Shown: in pieces, positions 26,846 through 37,495 of the stretch
How positions within the stretch are numbered: the stretch's first letter is position 1
How the letters are laid out: the number at the start of each line of letters is the position of its first letter
DNA from: Thioploca sp.
GTDB taxonomy: Bacteria > Pseudomonadota > Gammaproteobacteria > Beggiatoales > Beggiatoaceae
Direction of reading: 5' to 3'
DNA: 64,000 nucleotides
Assembly (NCBI GenBank): GCA_012032555.1
Contig: JAAUSR010000019.1
Span: 1-64,000, forward strand
Translations under genes and position numbers: made by a program
Notes under the pieces: generated by a model
Databases searched by the model: none
What the model was told of the DNA's origin: nothing
The model's input: only the letters and a program-made list of their open reading frames with translations

Positions 26846-29311
26846 TTAATCCGGGATGACCGGCTTGATTTCCCAAATTTCATGAGCATACTCAGAAATG
26901 GTTCGATCCGAAGAAAACTTACCCATATTGGCTACGTTGAGAATTGCCCGTCGATTCCACTCCTCTTGATTACGATAAACTTCATCAACATGATTTTGAC
27001 AATTAATATAATCAGCGTAATCGGCTAACAACATATAGTGATCACCATGATGAGTTAAAGTGTCGAAAACCGGTTGAAACACCGTCGATTTATCTCGACA
27101 AAAATAACCCGAACCAATCATATCAATAACTTGTTTTAGTTCTTGATTCCCATGATAATAATCCCACGGGTTATAGCCTTGCTGACGACGCTCGGTAACT
27201 TGTTCTGAAGTCATTCCAAAAATAAAAATGTTTTCTTCGCCAACTTCTTCACGAATTTCAACATTAGCACCATCCAAAGTTCCAATCGTTAATGCACCAT
27301 TTAAGGCTAATTTCATATTACCGGTACCAGAAGCTTCCGTACCGGCAGTCGAAATTTGCTCTGATAAATCGGCCGCCGGAATAATGCGCACCGCATTGGA
27401 AACATCATAATTGGGAATAAAAACGACCTTTAATTTATCATTTACAATCGGATCATGATTAACCACATCAGCTACACTATTGATGAGCTTAATAATCAAT
27501 TTAGCAATAAAATAACCCGGTGCTGATTTACCGGCAAAAATGACCGTGCGTGGTACTTGATCGAAATGAGGATCAGCCCGAATGTGATTGTAGTGATTAA
27601 TCACATGCAATAGTTTTAACAACTGTCGCTTGTATTCATGAATCCGTTTGACCTGGACATCAAACAAGGAATGCGGGTTAATAGTAATACCCATTTGTTT
27701 TTGGATAAATTCCGCGAGTTTTTGTTTATTACGATGTTTAATTGCTTGAAATTCAGTACGAAAGTGGCTATCGTCTGCTAATGGAATCAGTTGCTTTAAC
27801 CGGTTCAGATCAGTTACCCAACCATGACCAATATGTTGAATAATTAATTGCGTCAATTCCGGATTCGCCTCATTTAACCAACGACGTGGTGTTATTCCAT
27901 TGGTCTTATTAACAATTCTACCCGGAAAAAATCGATCAAAATCCGCAAAAATTGTGGTTTTCATTAAATGGGTATGTAGTTTTGCTACCCCATTGACTTT
28001 ATGGCTGCCGATAAATGCTAAATGCCCCATGCGAACATGTTTTTCACCTTCTTCGCCAATAATGGACATCCGCCGCAGGACATCCATATCGCCCGGATAA
28101 CGATAACTAACATCTTTAAGAAATTCATGATTAATTTGATAAATGATTTGAAGATGACGAGGGAGTAACCGTTCAAATAAACGAACTGGCCAAGTTTCCA
28201 ATGCTTCTGGTAATAAAGTATGATTGGTATAAGCAAAAATCTGTACCGTAATATCCCAGGCTGTAGACCAAGACAAATGATAACGATCCAGCAATAACCG
28301 CATCATTTCAGGAATAGCTAAGGTTGGATGAGTATCGTTGAGTTGAATGGCGACTTTAGCTGGTAAGCCGATAATATCGTTGTGATTAACTAAATAGCGT
28401 CGGATAATATCTTGTAAAGAAGCTGACACAAAAAAATATTCTTGACATAAGCGTAACTCTCGACCCATTGGCGTTGTATCATCGGGATATAACACCTTCG
28501 AGAGATTTTCAGAATTATTTTTATCTTCTACCGCCTTGATATAATTACCTTCATTAAAATAGCGTAAATCAAAATCTCGTGAAGATTTAGCAGCCCACAA
28601 ACGTAAGTTATTGACATTAATGGTACCATATCCAGGAATCGGCGTGTCATAAGCCATAGCCATTACATCTTCAGTTTCTTTCCAGTGATAGCCTTTGCGT
28701 CCGAGTTGCTCATCTTCGTATTCCACCACATGACCACCAAAATGCACCGGATACAATACTTCTGCACGAGGATATTCCCAGGGATTACCATAACGTAACC
28801 AGTTATCAGGATGTTCTACTTGAAAACCGTCATAAAAACGTTGATAAAACATACCATATTCATAACGGATACTATATCCATAACCCGGTAACCCTATCGT
28901 GGCCATAGAATCGAGGAAGCAAGCCGCTAATCGTCCTAAACCACCATTACCCAGTGCCGGATCGGGTTCTAATTCCGTAATCGTCTCCAAAGACAAACCC
29001 AAATCAGATAGTGCTTGGCAAAATTTATCATAAGCGCCTAGATTCAATATACTTTTAACAAGAGTTCGGCCCATCAGGAATTCTAAGGAAAGATAATAAA
29101 CTCGTTTAGCATCTTGTTGGTAATACTCACCCATGGTGGTCATCCACCGGTCAGCTAAGAGATCTCTTATCACATAAGCTACGGCATTGAACCAATCTCT
29201 GTCAGTAGCCGTCCTCGGGGTTTTAGCAACGGTATAATGCAGATGTTGTAGTATTTTTTCTTTAATCGAATCAACGTCCAAATTAAAGCCATTATTTATT
29301 TGATTAGCCAT
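26846..29311 (-). CDS. glgP: Glycogen/starch alpha-glucan phosphorylase
   Basis: Releases glucose 1-phosphate from glycogen. The start should be the ATG at 29311 (MANQINNGFNLDVDSIKEKI), with AAGGA 7 bases upstream; the track's extra 46 residues at the N-terminus have no family counterpart. This gives 821 residues, the normal length. Visible motifs: RVYYLSLEFLMGRTL, EPDPALGNGGLGRLAACFLD, NGITPRRWL, VQVKRIHEYKRQLL, and the PLP-lysine region GTEASGTGNMKLALNGALTI. No other glycogen gene is adjacent. Glycogen storage is well known in large sulfur bacteria, where it supports survival without oxygen or nitrate. Confidence 0.95.
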   Translation of the reverse strand: MANQINNGFNLDVDSIKEKILQHLHYTVAKTPRTATDRDWFNAVAYVIRDLLADRWMTTMGEYYQQDAKRVYYLSLEFLMGRTLVKSILNLGAYDKFCQALSDLGLSLETITELEPDPALGNGGLGRLAACFLDSMATIGLPGYGYSIRYEYGMFYQRFYDGFQVEHPDNWLRYGNPWEYPRAEVLYPVHFGGHVVEYEDEQLGRKGYHWKETEDVMAMAYDTPIPGYGTINVNNLRLWAAKSSRDFDLRYFNEGNYIKAVEDKNNSENLSKVLYPDDTTPMGRELRLCQEYFFVSASLQDIIRRYLVNHNDIIGLPAKVAIQLNDTHPTLAIPEMMRLLLDRYHLSWSTAWDITVQIFAYTNHTLLPEALETWPVRLFERLLPRHLQIIYQINHEFLKDVSYRYPGDMDVLRRMSIIGEEGEKHVRMGHLAFIGSHKVNGVAKLHTHLMKTTIFADFDRFFPGRIVNKTNGITPRRWLNEANPELTQLIIQHIGHGWVTDLNRLKQLIPLADDSHFRTEFQAIKHRNKQKLAEFIQKQMGITINPHSLFDVQVKRIHEYKRQLLKLLHVINHYNHIRADPHFDQVPRTVIFAGKSAPGYFIAKLIIKLINSVADVVNHDPIVNDKLKVVFIPNYDVSNAVRIIPAADLSEQISTAGTEASGTGNMKLALNGALTIGTLDGANVEIREEVGEENIFIFGMTSEQVTERRQQGYNPWDYYHGNQELKQVIDMIGSGYFCRDKSTVFQPVFDTLTHHGDHYMLLADYADYINCQNHVDEVYRNQEEWNRRAILNVANMGKFSSDRTISEYAHEIWEIKPVIPD

Positions 29312-29679
29312 GAAATAATCCTTGGTTATTGTTTTATAAAAGAGGCGTTTAAAGGCGTATCGCCCATATTTTAATTGATTGGGTAACAAAGTTTTTACAC
29401 TCAATGATAATAATTTTTTTAAATTTTTTAATGGAATCACTCTTACCACCTATCACTTTAGCTCAAACACACACCACTTATCTGAACCTGATAACGGGCA
29501 ATTCGATGAAATGACACGCTGGAGACCATTCTTTATCAGACTCGATAATCAATGGGTAATTTTTTAAATAGAAATAAGCACCCAAACCAAAATATTTACA
29601 AAGGGCATCTATGCAGAATAAAACTTTCTGATCTGACAAAAGTGTGTATAATTAATTCTGTCTGACTACTTAATACCGC

Positions 29680-29880
29680 TTGTTATTCAGCAAAACCGGG
29701 ATGATTTTCAGCGCACTGCTTCCGGTCATTATTGATTTTATTGAACCGCTTGACCATGACGTCCAAGCATGTCAGCCGAATCGAAAGCTGTCAAGAGCAC
29801 AACGTGGATGGTTGGAATTTTACCTAATGGGAATTTTGCTATCTGATAGTAAAGATGAATCTTTCATAGATCCTGCTTAA
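29680..29880 (+). pseudogene. Transposase N-terminal remnant
   Basis: Sixty-six codons reading LLPVIIDFIEPLDHDVQACQ, then KLSRAQRGWLEFYLMGILLS. This resembles the N-terminus of a transposase family frequent in large sulfur bacteria (an LSRAQRxWLxFCLMGIL block; from memory). The rest of a transposase is absent; the frame soon ends in DPA. The 29312-30051 interval holds nothing else I can support; it is AT-rich and includes the glgP and RNase promoters. Confidence 0.45.
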
Positions 29881-30051
29881 ATTTCGCTGAGGCAAAACCC
29901 AATCCGATAAACTAAATAATGGAAGGTATGGTAAACATATGGTACATCCTACACTTCTTAATGGTATTATTAACAATGTTTACTTAATTTTTAAAGTAAA
30001 AATGTTGTTTAAAAGACGGTTAGTTTATTCATAGTTCTATGAGAAAAAACG

Positions 30052-30393
30052 ATGCGCTACTTACTATTGTTGATTATATTTTTATTGGGGTTCACTCACT
30101 TTTCTTACGCGGCCGGACACCCTGGAAAATTTGATTTTTATGTCCTAGCTATGTCATGGAGTCCTGATTATTGTGCCAGTCAAGGTAATAATAATGATAC
30201 CCAACAATGTGCCATAGGTAAAAAGCTAGGCTTAGTACTTCATGGACTTTGGCCTCAGTATTACCAGGGTTATCCCCGTAGTTGTACCACAGAAAAATTT
30301 TCTAATTCTTTAAAAGAGAAATTTCCTAACTTATATCCAAGTGATTCTCTTTATGTCCATGAATGGGAAAACATGGCACTTGCTCCGGCTTAA
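30052..30393 (+). CDS. Ribonuclease T2 family protein, 5' part of a frameshifted gene
   Basis: Signal peptide (1-21, FTHFSYAAG). DFYVLAMSWSPDYCAS is the usual start of bacterial RNase T2 (RNase I type), and LVLHGLWPQY is active-site motif CAS I with His64. The second motif straddles the break: HEWE is in this frame and HGTCSG in the next. One A is missing in the AAAA run at 30368-30371; GAA TGG GAA AAA CAT GGC ACT restores HEWEKHGTCSG. The whole protein would be about 217 residues and periplasmic, degrading RNA without base specificity via 2',3'-cyclic intermediates. Confidence 0.88.
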   Translation: MRYLLLLIIFLLGFTHFSYAAGHPGKFDFYVLAMSWSPDYCASQGNNNDTQQCAIGKKLGLVLHGLWPQYYQGYPRSCTTEKFSNSLKEKFPNLYPSDSLYVHEWENMALAPA

Positions 30394-30704
30394 AACAAGC
30401 GGATTATTTAGCACTTTCTAAAAAACTCAAAGAATCAATTGTTATTCCGGCTCAGTATAAATCACCACCAAAACCTTTTCGTACCACCGTAGATGAACTC
30501 AAGAAAGCGTTTCTTGCTACTCATTCAGATTGGTCAAAAGACTTTTTAGCCGTTTCCTGTTCGGGAAAGAGTGGACGGTTTCTTAAAGAAATTCTTTTTT
30601 GCTATTCGCTCGATGGTAAGGCTAATTCTTGTAGTCAAGAAGTTCTCAAGAAGACGGAGAAAAGCTGTGGGAAAAAAGAATTTTTGGTCAGAAATGTGAA
30701 ATAA
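30363..30704 (+). CDS. Ribonuclease T2 family protein, 3' part of the frameshifted gene
   Basis: Continuation in the next frame: KHGTCSGLKQADYLALSKKL completes active-site motif CAS II. Then VIPAQYKSPPKPFRTTVDEL and FLAVSCSGKSGRFLKEILFC follow the bacterial RNase T2 pattern, with cysteines suited to disulfides. The ATG used in the track (MGKHGTC) arises from the shifted frame and is not a real start. Single gene, no partner. Confidence 0.85.
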   Translation: MGKHGTCSGLKQADYLALSKKLKESIVIPAQYKSPPKPFRTTVDELKKAFLATHSDWSKDFLAVSCSGKSGRFLKEILFCYSLDGKANSCSQEVLKKTEKSCGKKEFLVRNVK

Positions 30705-30752
30705 CGCCATAACGTGAATTCACTCTATTTTTTCAATGAGGTAACCCAGTAG

Positions 30753-31010
30753 GAAAAAGTACTCCAAGCGATTATCGAACCGCTTTTAGAGAAAAATCGG
30801 CGTTTCCAAGCAAAGAACGCGGAGTTACGTTGTCGTTTAAGCATGGATAGTACCCATAGCCATTCGCCACTCAACCGTGACGGTTATAGCCAGTTAAACT
30901 CAAAATCAGTGGCCGCCTTCGCACTGTTGAAGGCGGGATTGTTTTCGCCCGTATTCAGACACTCATTTCAACCCTTTCGTCAACGGGGTATGAACCTATT
31001 CACTCCATGA
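30753..31010 (+). pseudogene. IS66-type transposase N-terminal remnant
   Basis: An open stretch without a proper start reads LQAIIEPLLEKNRRFQAKNA, ELRCRLSMDSTHSHSPLNRD, GYS. It follows the IS66 TnpC N-terminal pattern, leucine zipper then ENAELRxRLxxNSxNSSxPPSSDGY, with substitutions at key serines. The following residues do not fit IS66. It is too short and diverged to be active. It fills most of the gap between the RNase and thiO genes. Confidence 0.4.
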
Positions 31011-31119
31011 CGAGATTGGTTTTGGCTTCGTTTTGTTCTACCGGCATAAACTGGATAGGTAGTTACCGGTATTCTATTTGGGTTACGTTCTACGTTCACT
31101 AAAAAAGACAAAAATTTAG

Positions 31120-32211
31120 CTATTTTCTAGTTGCAATGAGCGTATAAAAAGCCGGATCAAGAATAGGAGGGTGTCCCAATATAATATCCGCTATTAGTCG
31201 AGCAGAAGCTAGACCTAACACAATTCCATTGCGAAAATGACCCGCATTAATATAAAGTCCTTCAATGCGGGGATGTTTACTAATGTAGGGAATGCCATTA
31301 GGAGAACTGGGTCGTAAGCCCGCCCATTGTTTTTGGACAGTATAATCTGCTAATCGTGGGATCAAATTGAATGCTGCATATTTAAGATCTTGCAATGCCG
31401 ATTCCGTTGTCGCTTTTTCAAAGCCAACTTCTTCCACTGTACTACCGACTAACACACAGCCGTCTCGACGAGGAATGACATAATGACTATTAGCTAAGAT
31501 AATGCGTGAAATTAAACCCGGCTGGGTGATAAATAAAATCATTTGTCCACGGATTGGGGTAATTTCAAGGGGGGGAACGACAGTATTGAGTAAACTACCA
31601 CTCCAGGCACCGGCAGTGACGACGATAAGCTCAGCGGCAATAATATCGTGTTGTTCTATTTCAACGCCAGTGATTTTATCATTTTTTTGCTGTAGGGCGC
31701 GGACACGATGGTGTTCTAATAAGGTAACGCCCGCTAATTCACAAGCTTTTCTCAAAGCTTTGAGTAACCTTGGATTGCGAACTTGACCAATTTCAGGCAA
31801 CCATAACGCTTTATTATAGTTTTCCAGTTCTGGTTCACAATCGTATAAATCCTCATTTTCTAGCAGTTCTAATTGAATATTTTCCTGTTTTGCCCATACC
31901 TGAGCTTGAGAATATTCATTCATATCTAATACTAACAAACCATTACGAACATATTCAGGATCGATACCAGTACGCTGAGCTAGCTCTTTAGTAAACCGGG
32001 GATAGTAAAGTTGACTCCAATTCGCTAATGCGGTTATAGGCTGAGAAAATTGCCACGGATAAAGTGGAGACAAAATACCCCCACCCGCCCATGACGATTC
32101 CTGTCCAATATAACCCTGTTCAAGTAAGGTCACTTGAAGACCGGCTTCTTGTAAATGTAAAGCTGTTAGGAGACCACTCATGCCACCACCAATAACGAGA
32201 CCATCGGCCAT
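31120..32211 (-). CDS. thiO: Glycine oxidase ThiO (FAD-dependent)
   Basis: A 363-residue FAD amine oxidase (DAO family). The FAD site is GLVIGGGMSGLLTALHLQEA, followed by SSWAGGGILSPLYPW, a strong ThiO signature. ITPIRGQMILF, YVIPRRDGCVLVGSTVEEVG and WAGLRPSSPNGIPYI, then GHFRNGIVL, complete the family pattern. ThiO oxidises glycine to the imine used for the thiazole of thiamine. No thiG, thiS or thiE is nearby. It starts 10 bases after the CYTH-CHAD gene on the same strand, so the two are probably cotranscribed. Confidence 0.92.
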   Translation of the reverse strand: MADGLVIGGGMSGLLTALHLQEAGLQVTLLEQGYIGQESSWAGGGILSPLYPWQFSQPITALANWSQLYYPRFTKELAQRTGIDPEYVRNGLLVLDMNEYSQAQVWAKQENIQLELLENEDLYDCEPELENYNKALWLPEIGQVRNPRLLKALRKACELAGVTLLEHHRVRALQQKNDKITGVEIEQHDIIAAELIVVTAGAWSGSLLNTVVPPLEITPIRGQMILFITQPGLISRIILANSHYVIPRRDGCVLVGSTVEEVGFEKATTESALQDLKYAAFNLIPRLADYTVQKQWAGLRPSSPNGIPYISKHPRIEGLYINAGHFRNGIVLGLASARLIADIILGHPPILDPAFYTLIATRK

Positions 32212-32221
32212 TAGATAAATA

Positions 32222-33748
32222 TCACTCCAAAGTTGTTAAATTCCAAAACAGTTGTTGTTCAAGGAAATCTTGCCAAGTTTTGGCTAATCTATCTAAATTT
32301 TCAGCCTGCTGCTGCTTAAAATGTTTCTTTATTAGTTGTCGTGTTGATGTCGTGGACGAATGAACTTGGTTGAGTAATGTTGTTACCGTTCTCGCATCGT
32401 TCAGTGCGCCCAGTTGTTCCTGCAATTGCGATACTATTTTAGTAAAATCTCGGGTGGTTGCGGGTAGATAAAGGTTACTGAAGAAACGAGTTGCATAAAC
32501 CATTTTTTTCACACTAATTCGTAAGTTGTGGCGTTGTTTAGCGTTTAATTTCGATATTTGCTCACCTTGGTGACAAAGTTTCTGGTACCGGTATTGTAAA
32601 ATTTGATTAGCAAAATAACCCGCTGGTTGCTCTAAACTTTGTAAAGCTCTCATTTCCATATTTTTTCGCCAGCGTCGTTGAGTTAACCATTTACCCAGGG
32701 TTAAAAGTAATCGACTATATTCAGATGAACAGAGTACCTGACGCACATTTTCATAAGTATTCATGCGTAATTCAGCTATCGTCTTGGCTAAAGACGCTAA
32801 TAAATCGTCATCATGTAACGGTATGTCTTGTAAATGTTGCGTGAAAATATCCCAATCTCGTGCTGTTCCTAAAACATGGGCTAGCTGTTTTAATTGATCA
32901 TGTGATTTAGTATAACTTTTTTTAGGAATAAGGTGTTGGTAGAAATTAAGGGCAGAGCGTAACCGACGCAAAGCGATGCGCATTTGATGAATCCCTTCTG
33001 GAGCATCGCTATGCAAAATGACTTCTTCATTAGCTTGCCAATGACCTATACAATGCCAAATTATAGCAACAAAAGCTTGTTCGGTGTTCATCTCGGGAGT
33101 CAATTGGAGAATACCCGCTTTATGAAACTGAGGGGGGCACGGTTGATGTAACAAGTAACCCAGCGCAGCTTTGCTTTTATTTTCAATCCGCAGTGGTAAT
33201 TTTTTTTGTAATTGAAGGGCAACTTGATAAAGTTTGAGCGGTGAACCTTTTTTTAATTCTAATTCCACCTCACAGAGCGGCAGACATGCTGTTGATGTTT
33301 TAACTTCCCCTTGATCAAGGGCGATTTCGATTTCACTTTCTTCCTCAAGGATTAAATGCCAAGTCGTACGCGTAAAATCAGTCACAAACAAAGGTACTAT
33401 TTGTTGTCGATTATTTTCATCGTGACACCAAGTTGGTAAAGCCTCGGGTGGAAATTGACCATATTCTGGGCTATCTCCTGAAACCATGGTTTCCCATTCT
33501 TGACGTTGATGTAATCCCCCTAAACCGGCACCCGCTGACTTTACCGTTTGGATTCGCTGTTCTCCTATTCGTCTTATCCGTAAACCAATGCCTTGTTGTA
33601 ACAAGGTATGCGCAACCGTATCAAAATAAGTATTGTATAAATGTTGTGGTGCCGTAGTATGAACCGCTGTCCGTAAAAGTGGATGTTGTTTGAATTGATT
33701 TACGATTTCCGGATCAAGATGTAATTTTAGTTCCGTTTCAGTTGGCAT
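32222..33748 (-). CDS. CYTH and CHAD domain protein (inorganic triphosphatase-like)
   Basis: A 508-residue protein. The N-terminal CYTH domain (about 1-200) has the signature ETELKLHLD and GLRIRRIGEQRIQTVKSAG, with acidic and basic pairs for triphosphate and metals (EIALDQGEV; EVELELKKG). The C-terminal CHAD domain (about 225-500) has GIHQMRIALRRLRSALNFYQ, with the conserved histidines and basic residues that bind polyphosphate. The layout equals E. coli YgiF, a tripolyphosphatase. AGGAG lies before the ATG. It may act on polyphosphate, which large sulfur bacteria store in quantity (inference). thiO follows closely. Confidence 0.9.
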   Translation of the reverse strand: MPTETELKLHLDPEIVNQFKQHPLLRTAVHTTAPQHLYNTYFDTVAHTLLQQGIGLRIRRIGEQRIQTVKSAGAGLGGLHQRQEWETMVSGDSPEYGQFPPEALPTWCHDENNRQQIVPLFVTDFTRTTWHLILEEESEIEIALDQGEVKTSTACLPLCEVELELKKGSPLKLYQVALQLQKKLPLRIENKSKAALGYLLHQPCPPQFHKAGILQLTPEMNTEQAFVAIIWHCIGHWQANEEVILHSDAPEGIHQMRIALRRLRSALNFYQHLIPKKSYTKSHDQLKQLAHVLGTARDWDIFTQHLQDIPLHDDDLLASLAKTIAELRMNTYENVRQVLCSSEYSRLLLTLGKWLTQRRWRKNMEMRALQSLEQPAGYFANQILQYRYQKLCHQGEQISKLNAKQRHNLRISVKKMVYATRFFSNLYLPATTRDFTKIVSQLQEQLGALNDARTVTTLLNQVHSSTTSTRQLIKKHFKQQQAENLDRLAKTWQDFLEQQLFWNLTTLE

Positions 33749-34105
33749 TTGAATTTCTCCTAAGCGCTTGAATCATTTTAATAATACCAAAATACCTTGG
33801 TTGATAATTTTGAAGAATTCTTTAAACGAGCTTAATTCGCTTATGATAGTCTATTTTAGCCAAATTAGTAGAAAAAAAAGGGGGACGGTGAAAATTTTTT
33901 TTGAGTGGTAACCGCAACGGTTGTTTGAATTTTTCCCATTTTAAGCTATTTAATAGCCATTATGACTCTAACTATGAATATCATTCATTATGGTGAGCTA
34001 TGATTCCGTCAATACTAATTTGTACCAAACGGAGCGATAGTTAAGGGAAGCAAAGAGTATCTCTACCTAGATTTTTTCTAATTAAGGCGGTTAGGGATAA
34101 AGACA
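33749..34105. other. Intergenic region, nothing recognised
   Basis: Lies between two genes on the minus strand. I see no gene, repeat or clear hairpin; an AT-rich part with AAAAAAAAGGGGG near 33874 is notable only in composition. Confidence 0.4.
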
Positions 34106-34957
34106 TTAATTACTTCCATAACCACCACCATTGGGGCTACGTCCATAATTACTATCTATATTAACTGAACTTTTTCCAAATACTTGTTCAAAACCGGCAA
34201 TTAAAGGAGATCCGGCTAAAGCTTGAATACCAAAAATGGCTACCCGAAGACTAGAATTAATATCGCTATTATTTTCTGTTTTTAACCACTCAAAATGCTT
34301 AGCTAATTTTTTTTGATATAAATAGCCTAATTGACTTTGTTGAGAGGGTGTTAATACGTTCAGGGTGAGAATGACTAATAAGGCAATAATAATCATAATG
34401 AATTCGACTGAATCACCCAAAATGATTTCAAAATAAAGTTTTATTCCGCCTAAACTTAAAATAATAAATAAAGTGATCCACAAAGCTAACCAAGATCTTG
34501 TCAATTGAGAATGAGTCCGTTTTAAATGTAATTTTTCTAAAGTATAGTTAATGTATTTAATATGTTTATCAATGCGTGATAGCACCCCGGGATCCAGAAA
34601 AAAGTCAGCCGGTTTGCGTTTTATACTTGCAAATTGATAGAGAATCTCTTCAATTTCATTTTCTGGTTGATGACTAGAAGAATTAATTCGACGAATTTGC
34701 AAAGCGTTACCTTTACCAGTCGAGGTAATTAAACTGCTATTCCAAAGATTAAATAGTGCGATTTGAATCACACCTCGGTAACCATCTCGCAATGCAGCGA
34801 TTTCAAAAGGATTAAGACAAGTCAATTCTGGTAAAGGATAACGAATTGAACTATCGGCTCTAATCCATAACCAACCAATAGTAATGCAAAAAGTTGATAA
34901 GAAAGTAAAGTAAACTAAAAAAATAGGGCCTGGTAGTTGTATAATCATGTCTATCAT
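34106..34957 (-). CDS. TIGR04222-domain membrane protein
   Basis: A 283-residue protein with one N-terminal membrane segment (about 8-30), a soluble part containing LTCLNPFEIAALRDGYRGVI, then two or three further membrane segments (about 160-205), and a short glycine-rich end (SPNGGGYGSN). The LxPxEIAxLRxGxxxxIQ stretch and Gly-rich tail are what I recall of the TIGR04222 family, whose members often end in a GGGCGGG-type tail; the tail here is short and has no cysteine. Function unknown. AGGAG sits 8 bases before the ATG. Single gene. Confidence 0.7.
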   Translation of the reverse strand: MIDMIIQLPGPIFLVYFTFLSTFCITIGWLWIRADSSIRYPLPELTCLNPFEIAALRDGYRGVIQIALFNLWNSSLITSTGKGNALQIRRINSSSHQPENEIEEILYQFASIKRKPADFFLDPGVLSRIDKHIKYINYTLEKLHLKRTHSQLTRSWLALWITLFIILSLGGIKLYFEIILGDSVEFIMIIIALLVILTLNVLTPSQQSQLGYLYQKKLAKHFEWLKTENNSDINSSLRVAIFGIQALAGSPLIAGFEQVFGKSSVNIDSNYGRSPNGGGYGSN

Positions 34958-35559
34958 GAGGCCATCTCCTAATTTAAATTCAATTAATTTAATCCGATAA
35001 AATACTCAAATTTATTATGAAGTTGGTTAACAAACTTCTTTATTGAAGTTATCCATGCAAGAATTTTGCCTCAAAACAATTTCTTATTGATTAACAACTT
35101 TTTTAGGGGAAATCTGATTATCGTGTAGAAATGGAGTAGTGAGAATTGGTGTTAGTTACTTTATCGTTGATATTAAAGAAAGCGACTGAAATAAACGAGT
35201 TTTACTACGGTAAGCCATCTAGGTTATAACAGTGGCAGCAGATTTTGCTAAATAAAAATTCTTCTACTTCGGTCTAAGATAATGCCGGTTCAATGCGATA
35301 ATCTAACAAGTAGAGATTATGACAGTAGCGGCACCGCTAAGGATAAGCTTGATAAAACAGATAAGCTTGATTTGGTGTATAACAGATTGCTCTCCGTTTC
35401 TTAGTAATGCTCAAAAATAAAGTTTTTTCTCTATTTTTTTGCCATGTTTAAAATTAACACCGGTCACCCACGCTTCGTCGATACTGGTTTCTTATAATTA
35501 TCGACAGCAGCATGGATAGGAAAATAGCCAATTGTGCGGGGGAAATCTAAGGTTAAATA
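34958..35559. other. Intergenic region, nothing recognised
   Basis: About 600 bases without a supported gene on either strand. It includes a small direct repeat GATAAGCTTGATaaaacaGATAAGCTTGAT near 35343. It may hold decayed coding sequence, as base composition is mixed, but I recognise nothing. Confidence 0.4.
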
Positions 35560-36630
35560 TTAATTCGCTCGATTATTTTCCATAAATAACCGCATCTTGC
35601 GAGGTTTAACGAAAACTTGCTCACCTTTATGTAACTTCAACAGCCGATATTGCTCTTTAGTCAATTCCACTTCAATTATTTCAGAATTACTTACTTGTAC
35701 TAATTCCAGGCGGACAGTTGAACCTAACATATAGATATTGCTTACGGTAGCCGCCATCGTATTTTGATCGGCTTCGCGGCTAATTTCTAGTTCATGGGGA
35801 CGGACATAGGCTACAATGGGTGCTTGATGAACTTCAGCATGTTCATGAAATTTAACATCTAAGTCACCCAAACGTATATGTCCCGTTTGGACACGTCCAT
35901 GAAATAAATTAACCGAACCTAAGAATCGATAAACAAAGGGATTAGCCGCATTTTCGTATAGTTCTTCCGGAGTGCCGATTTGTTCGATGTGTCCTTCATT
36001 CATCACCACCACCCGGTCAGCCACTTCCATAGCTTCTTCCTGATCATGAGTCACAAATACACTAGTAACGTGCATGGTATCGTGCAAATGTCTTAGCCAG
36101 CGGCGTAATTCTTTGCGGACATTGGTATCTAATGCGCCAAACGGTTCATCTAATAACAATACTTTGGGTTCGACTGCCAAGGCGCGGATAAGTGCGACCC
36201 GTTGCCTTTGCCCGCCCGAAAGTTGATTGGGATAACGTTCGGCTAATTCGCGCATCTGTACCAAGTAAAGTAAGTCATGGACTTTAGCGCGAATTTCCGC
36301 ATTGGAAGGGCGGAGCTTGCGGGGACGAACTCGCAGACCAAAAGCCACATTTTCAAATACGGTCAGGTGGCGAAAGAGCGCATAATGTTGAAACACAAAT
36401 CCCACTTGACGGTCGCGAACATGGCGAGAAGTGGTATCTTCTCCATGAAATAAAATCAGGCCACTATCGGGTACTTCTAAACCAGCAATAATACGCAACA
36501 GCGTAGTTTTGCCACAGCCTGATGGCCCTAGTAGGGCAACTAATTCGCCCTTGGGTACCTGCAAGTTGATGTCTTTAAGGACAGCAAATTGATTAAACGT
36601 TTTATTAAGATGTTGGATTTCGATACTCAT
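35560..36630 (-). CDS. cysA: Sulfate/thiosulfate ABC transporter ATPase CysA
   Basis: A 356-residue ATPase. Walker A is [11 protein letters not shown] (residues 34-44), the signature [16 protein letters not shown], Walker [13 protein letters not shown], switch [21 protein letters not shown]-like text ([15 protein letters not shown]) and a TOBE-like C-terminal domain ([15 protein letters not shown]) match the sulfate branch. Its start overlaps the cysW stop by 4 bases (ATGA), so translation is coupled. Together the cysTWA products import sulfate or thiosulfate; the binding protein (CysP/Sbp) is not in the window and must be elsewhere. Confidence 0.92.
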   Translation of the reverse strand: MSIEIQHLNKTFNQFAVLKDINLQVPKGELVALLGPSGCGKTTLLRIIAGLEVPDSGLILFHGEDTTSRHVRDRQVGFVFQHYALFRHLTVFENVAFGLRVRPRKLRPSNAEIRAKVHDLLYLVQMRELAERYPNQLSGGQRQRVALIRALAVEPKVLLLDEPFGALDTNVRKELRRWLRHLHDTMHVTSVFVTHDQEEAMEVADRVVVMNEGHIEQIGTPEELYENAANPFVYRFLGSVNLFHGRVQTGHIRLGDLDVKFHEHAEVHQAPIVAYVRPHELEISREADQNTMAATVSNIYMLGSTVRLELVQVSNSEIIEVELTKEQYRLLKLHKGEQVFVKPRKMRLFMENNRAN

Positions 36631-37487
36631 AGCGCAGTTTTCGGTCTACTGATTGGTTTTAATATACGCCATTCTAGAAATGTTTTTAGGACTAAGGTCA
36701 CTAATGCGAGTAAAGCTAGCAAAGAGGCTACCGCAAAAGCGGCTACAAAATTATATTCATTATAGAGAATTTCAACATGTAAAGGCATGGTATTGGTTAA
36801 CCCGCGAATATGTCCGGAGACAACGGACACAGCACCAAATTCTCCCATCGCTCTGGCATTACACAAAATAACGCCATAAAGTAGTCCCCATTTCATATTA
36901 GGCAAAGTGATATACCAAAAAGTTTGCCAACCATTAGCGCCTAATACCAGTGCGGCTTCTTCTTCCTCATTACCTTGTGCTTGGAGTAAAGGGATTAATT
37001 CCCGAGCTATAAACGGAAAAGTGATAAACACGGTTGCCATAACAATACCGGGGACGGCAAAAATGAGTTGGATATTGTGAGCCGCTAACCAAGGTCCGAG
37101 TAGACCTTGAGCACCAAACAACAGCACAAAGATTAGTCCAGAAATGACCGGGGAAACCGCAAACGGTAAGTCAATCAAGGTAATTAATAAACTTTTGCCA
37201 ACAAATTCAAATTTCGCAATCGCCCAGGATGCGGCTATGCCAAAAACCAGATTTAAAGGCACCGCAATAGCTGCAGTCAGTAAAGTCAGACGGATAGCCG
37301 CTAACGCATCCGGTTCAGTCAGTGCCTCAAAATAGGCGGTTACCCCCGATTGTAAAGCTTCAGTGAAAACAATGACCAATGGGAGCAACAAAAAAAATAT
37401 TAAAAACAGCAACGCCAGTATCGTCAATAGATAACGTACCCAAGCGGGTTCTGTCGTTGCACGATGGGGAATGACTTGTGTAAACAT
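36627..37487 (-). CDS. cysW: Sulfate/thiosulfate ABC transporter permease CysW
   Basis: A 286-residue inner-membrane protein with about six membrane segments. [20 protein letters not shown] starts it, and [20 protein letters not shown] and the ATPase-contact loop [20 protein letters not shown] (EAA motif) identify it. [20 protein letters not shown] is highly typical of CysW. AGGA precedes the ATG. It lies 8 bases after cysT and overlaps cysA by 4 bases. Confidence 0.93.
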   Translation of the reverse strand: MFTQVIPHRATTEPAWVRYLLTILALLFLIFFLLLPLVIVFTEALQSGVTAYFEALTEPDALAAIRLTLLTAAIAVPLNLVFGIAASWAIAKFEFVGKSLLITLIDLPFAVSPVISGLIFVLLFGAQGLLGPWLAAHNIQLIFAVPGIVMATVFITFPFIARELIPLLQAQGNEEEEAALVLGANGWQTFWYITLPNMKWGLLYGVILCNARAMGEFGAVSVVSGHIRGLTNTMPLHVEILYNEYNFVAAFAVASLLALLALVTLVLKTFLEWRILKPISRPKTAL

Positions 37488-37495
37488 GGATAATC

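Noticed and set aside
29312-29449. 46-residue N-terminal extension of glycogen phosphorylase
   Set aside because: No counterpart in the family; the internal ATG has a good AAGGA site at correct spacing.
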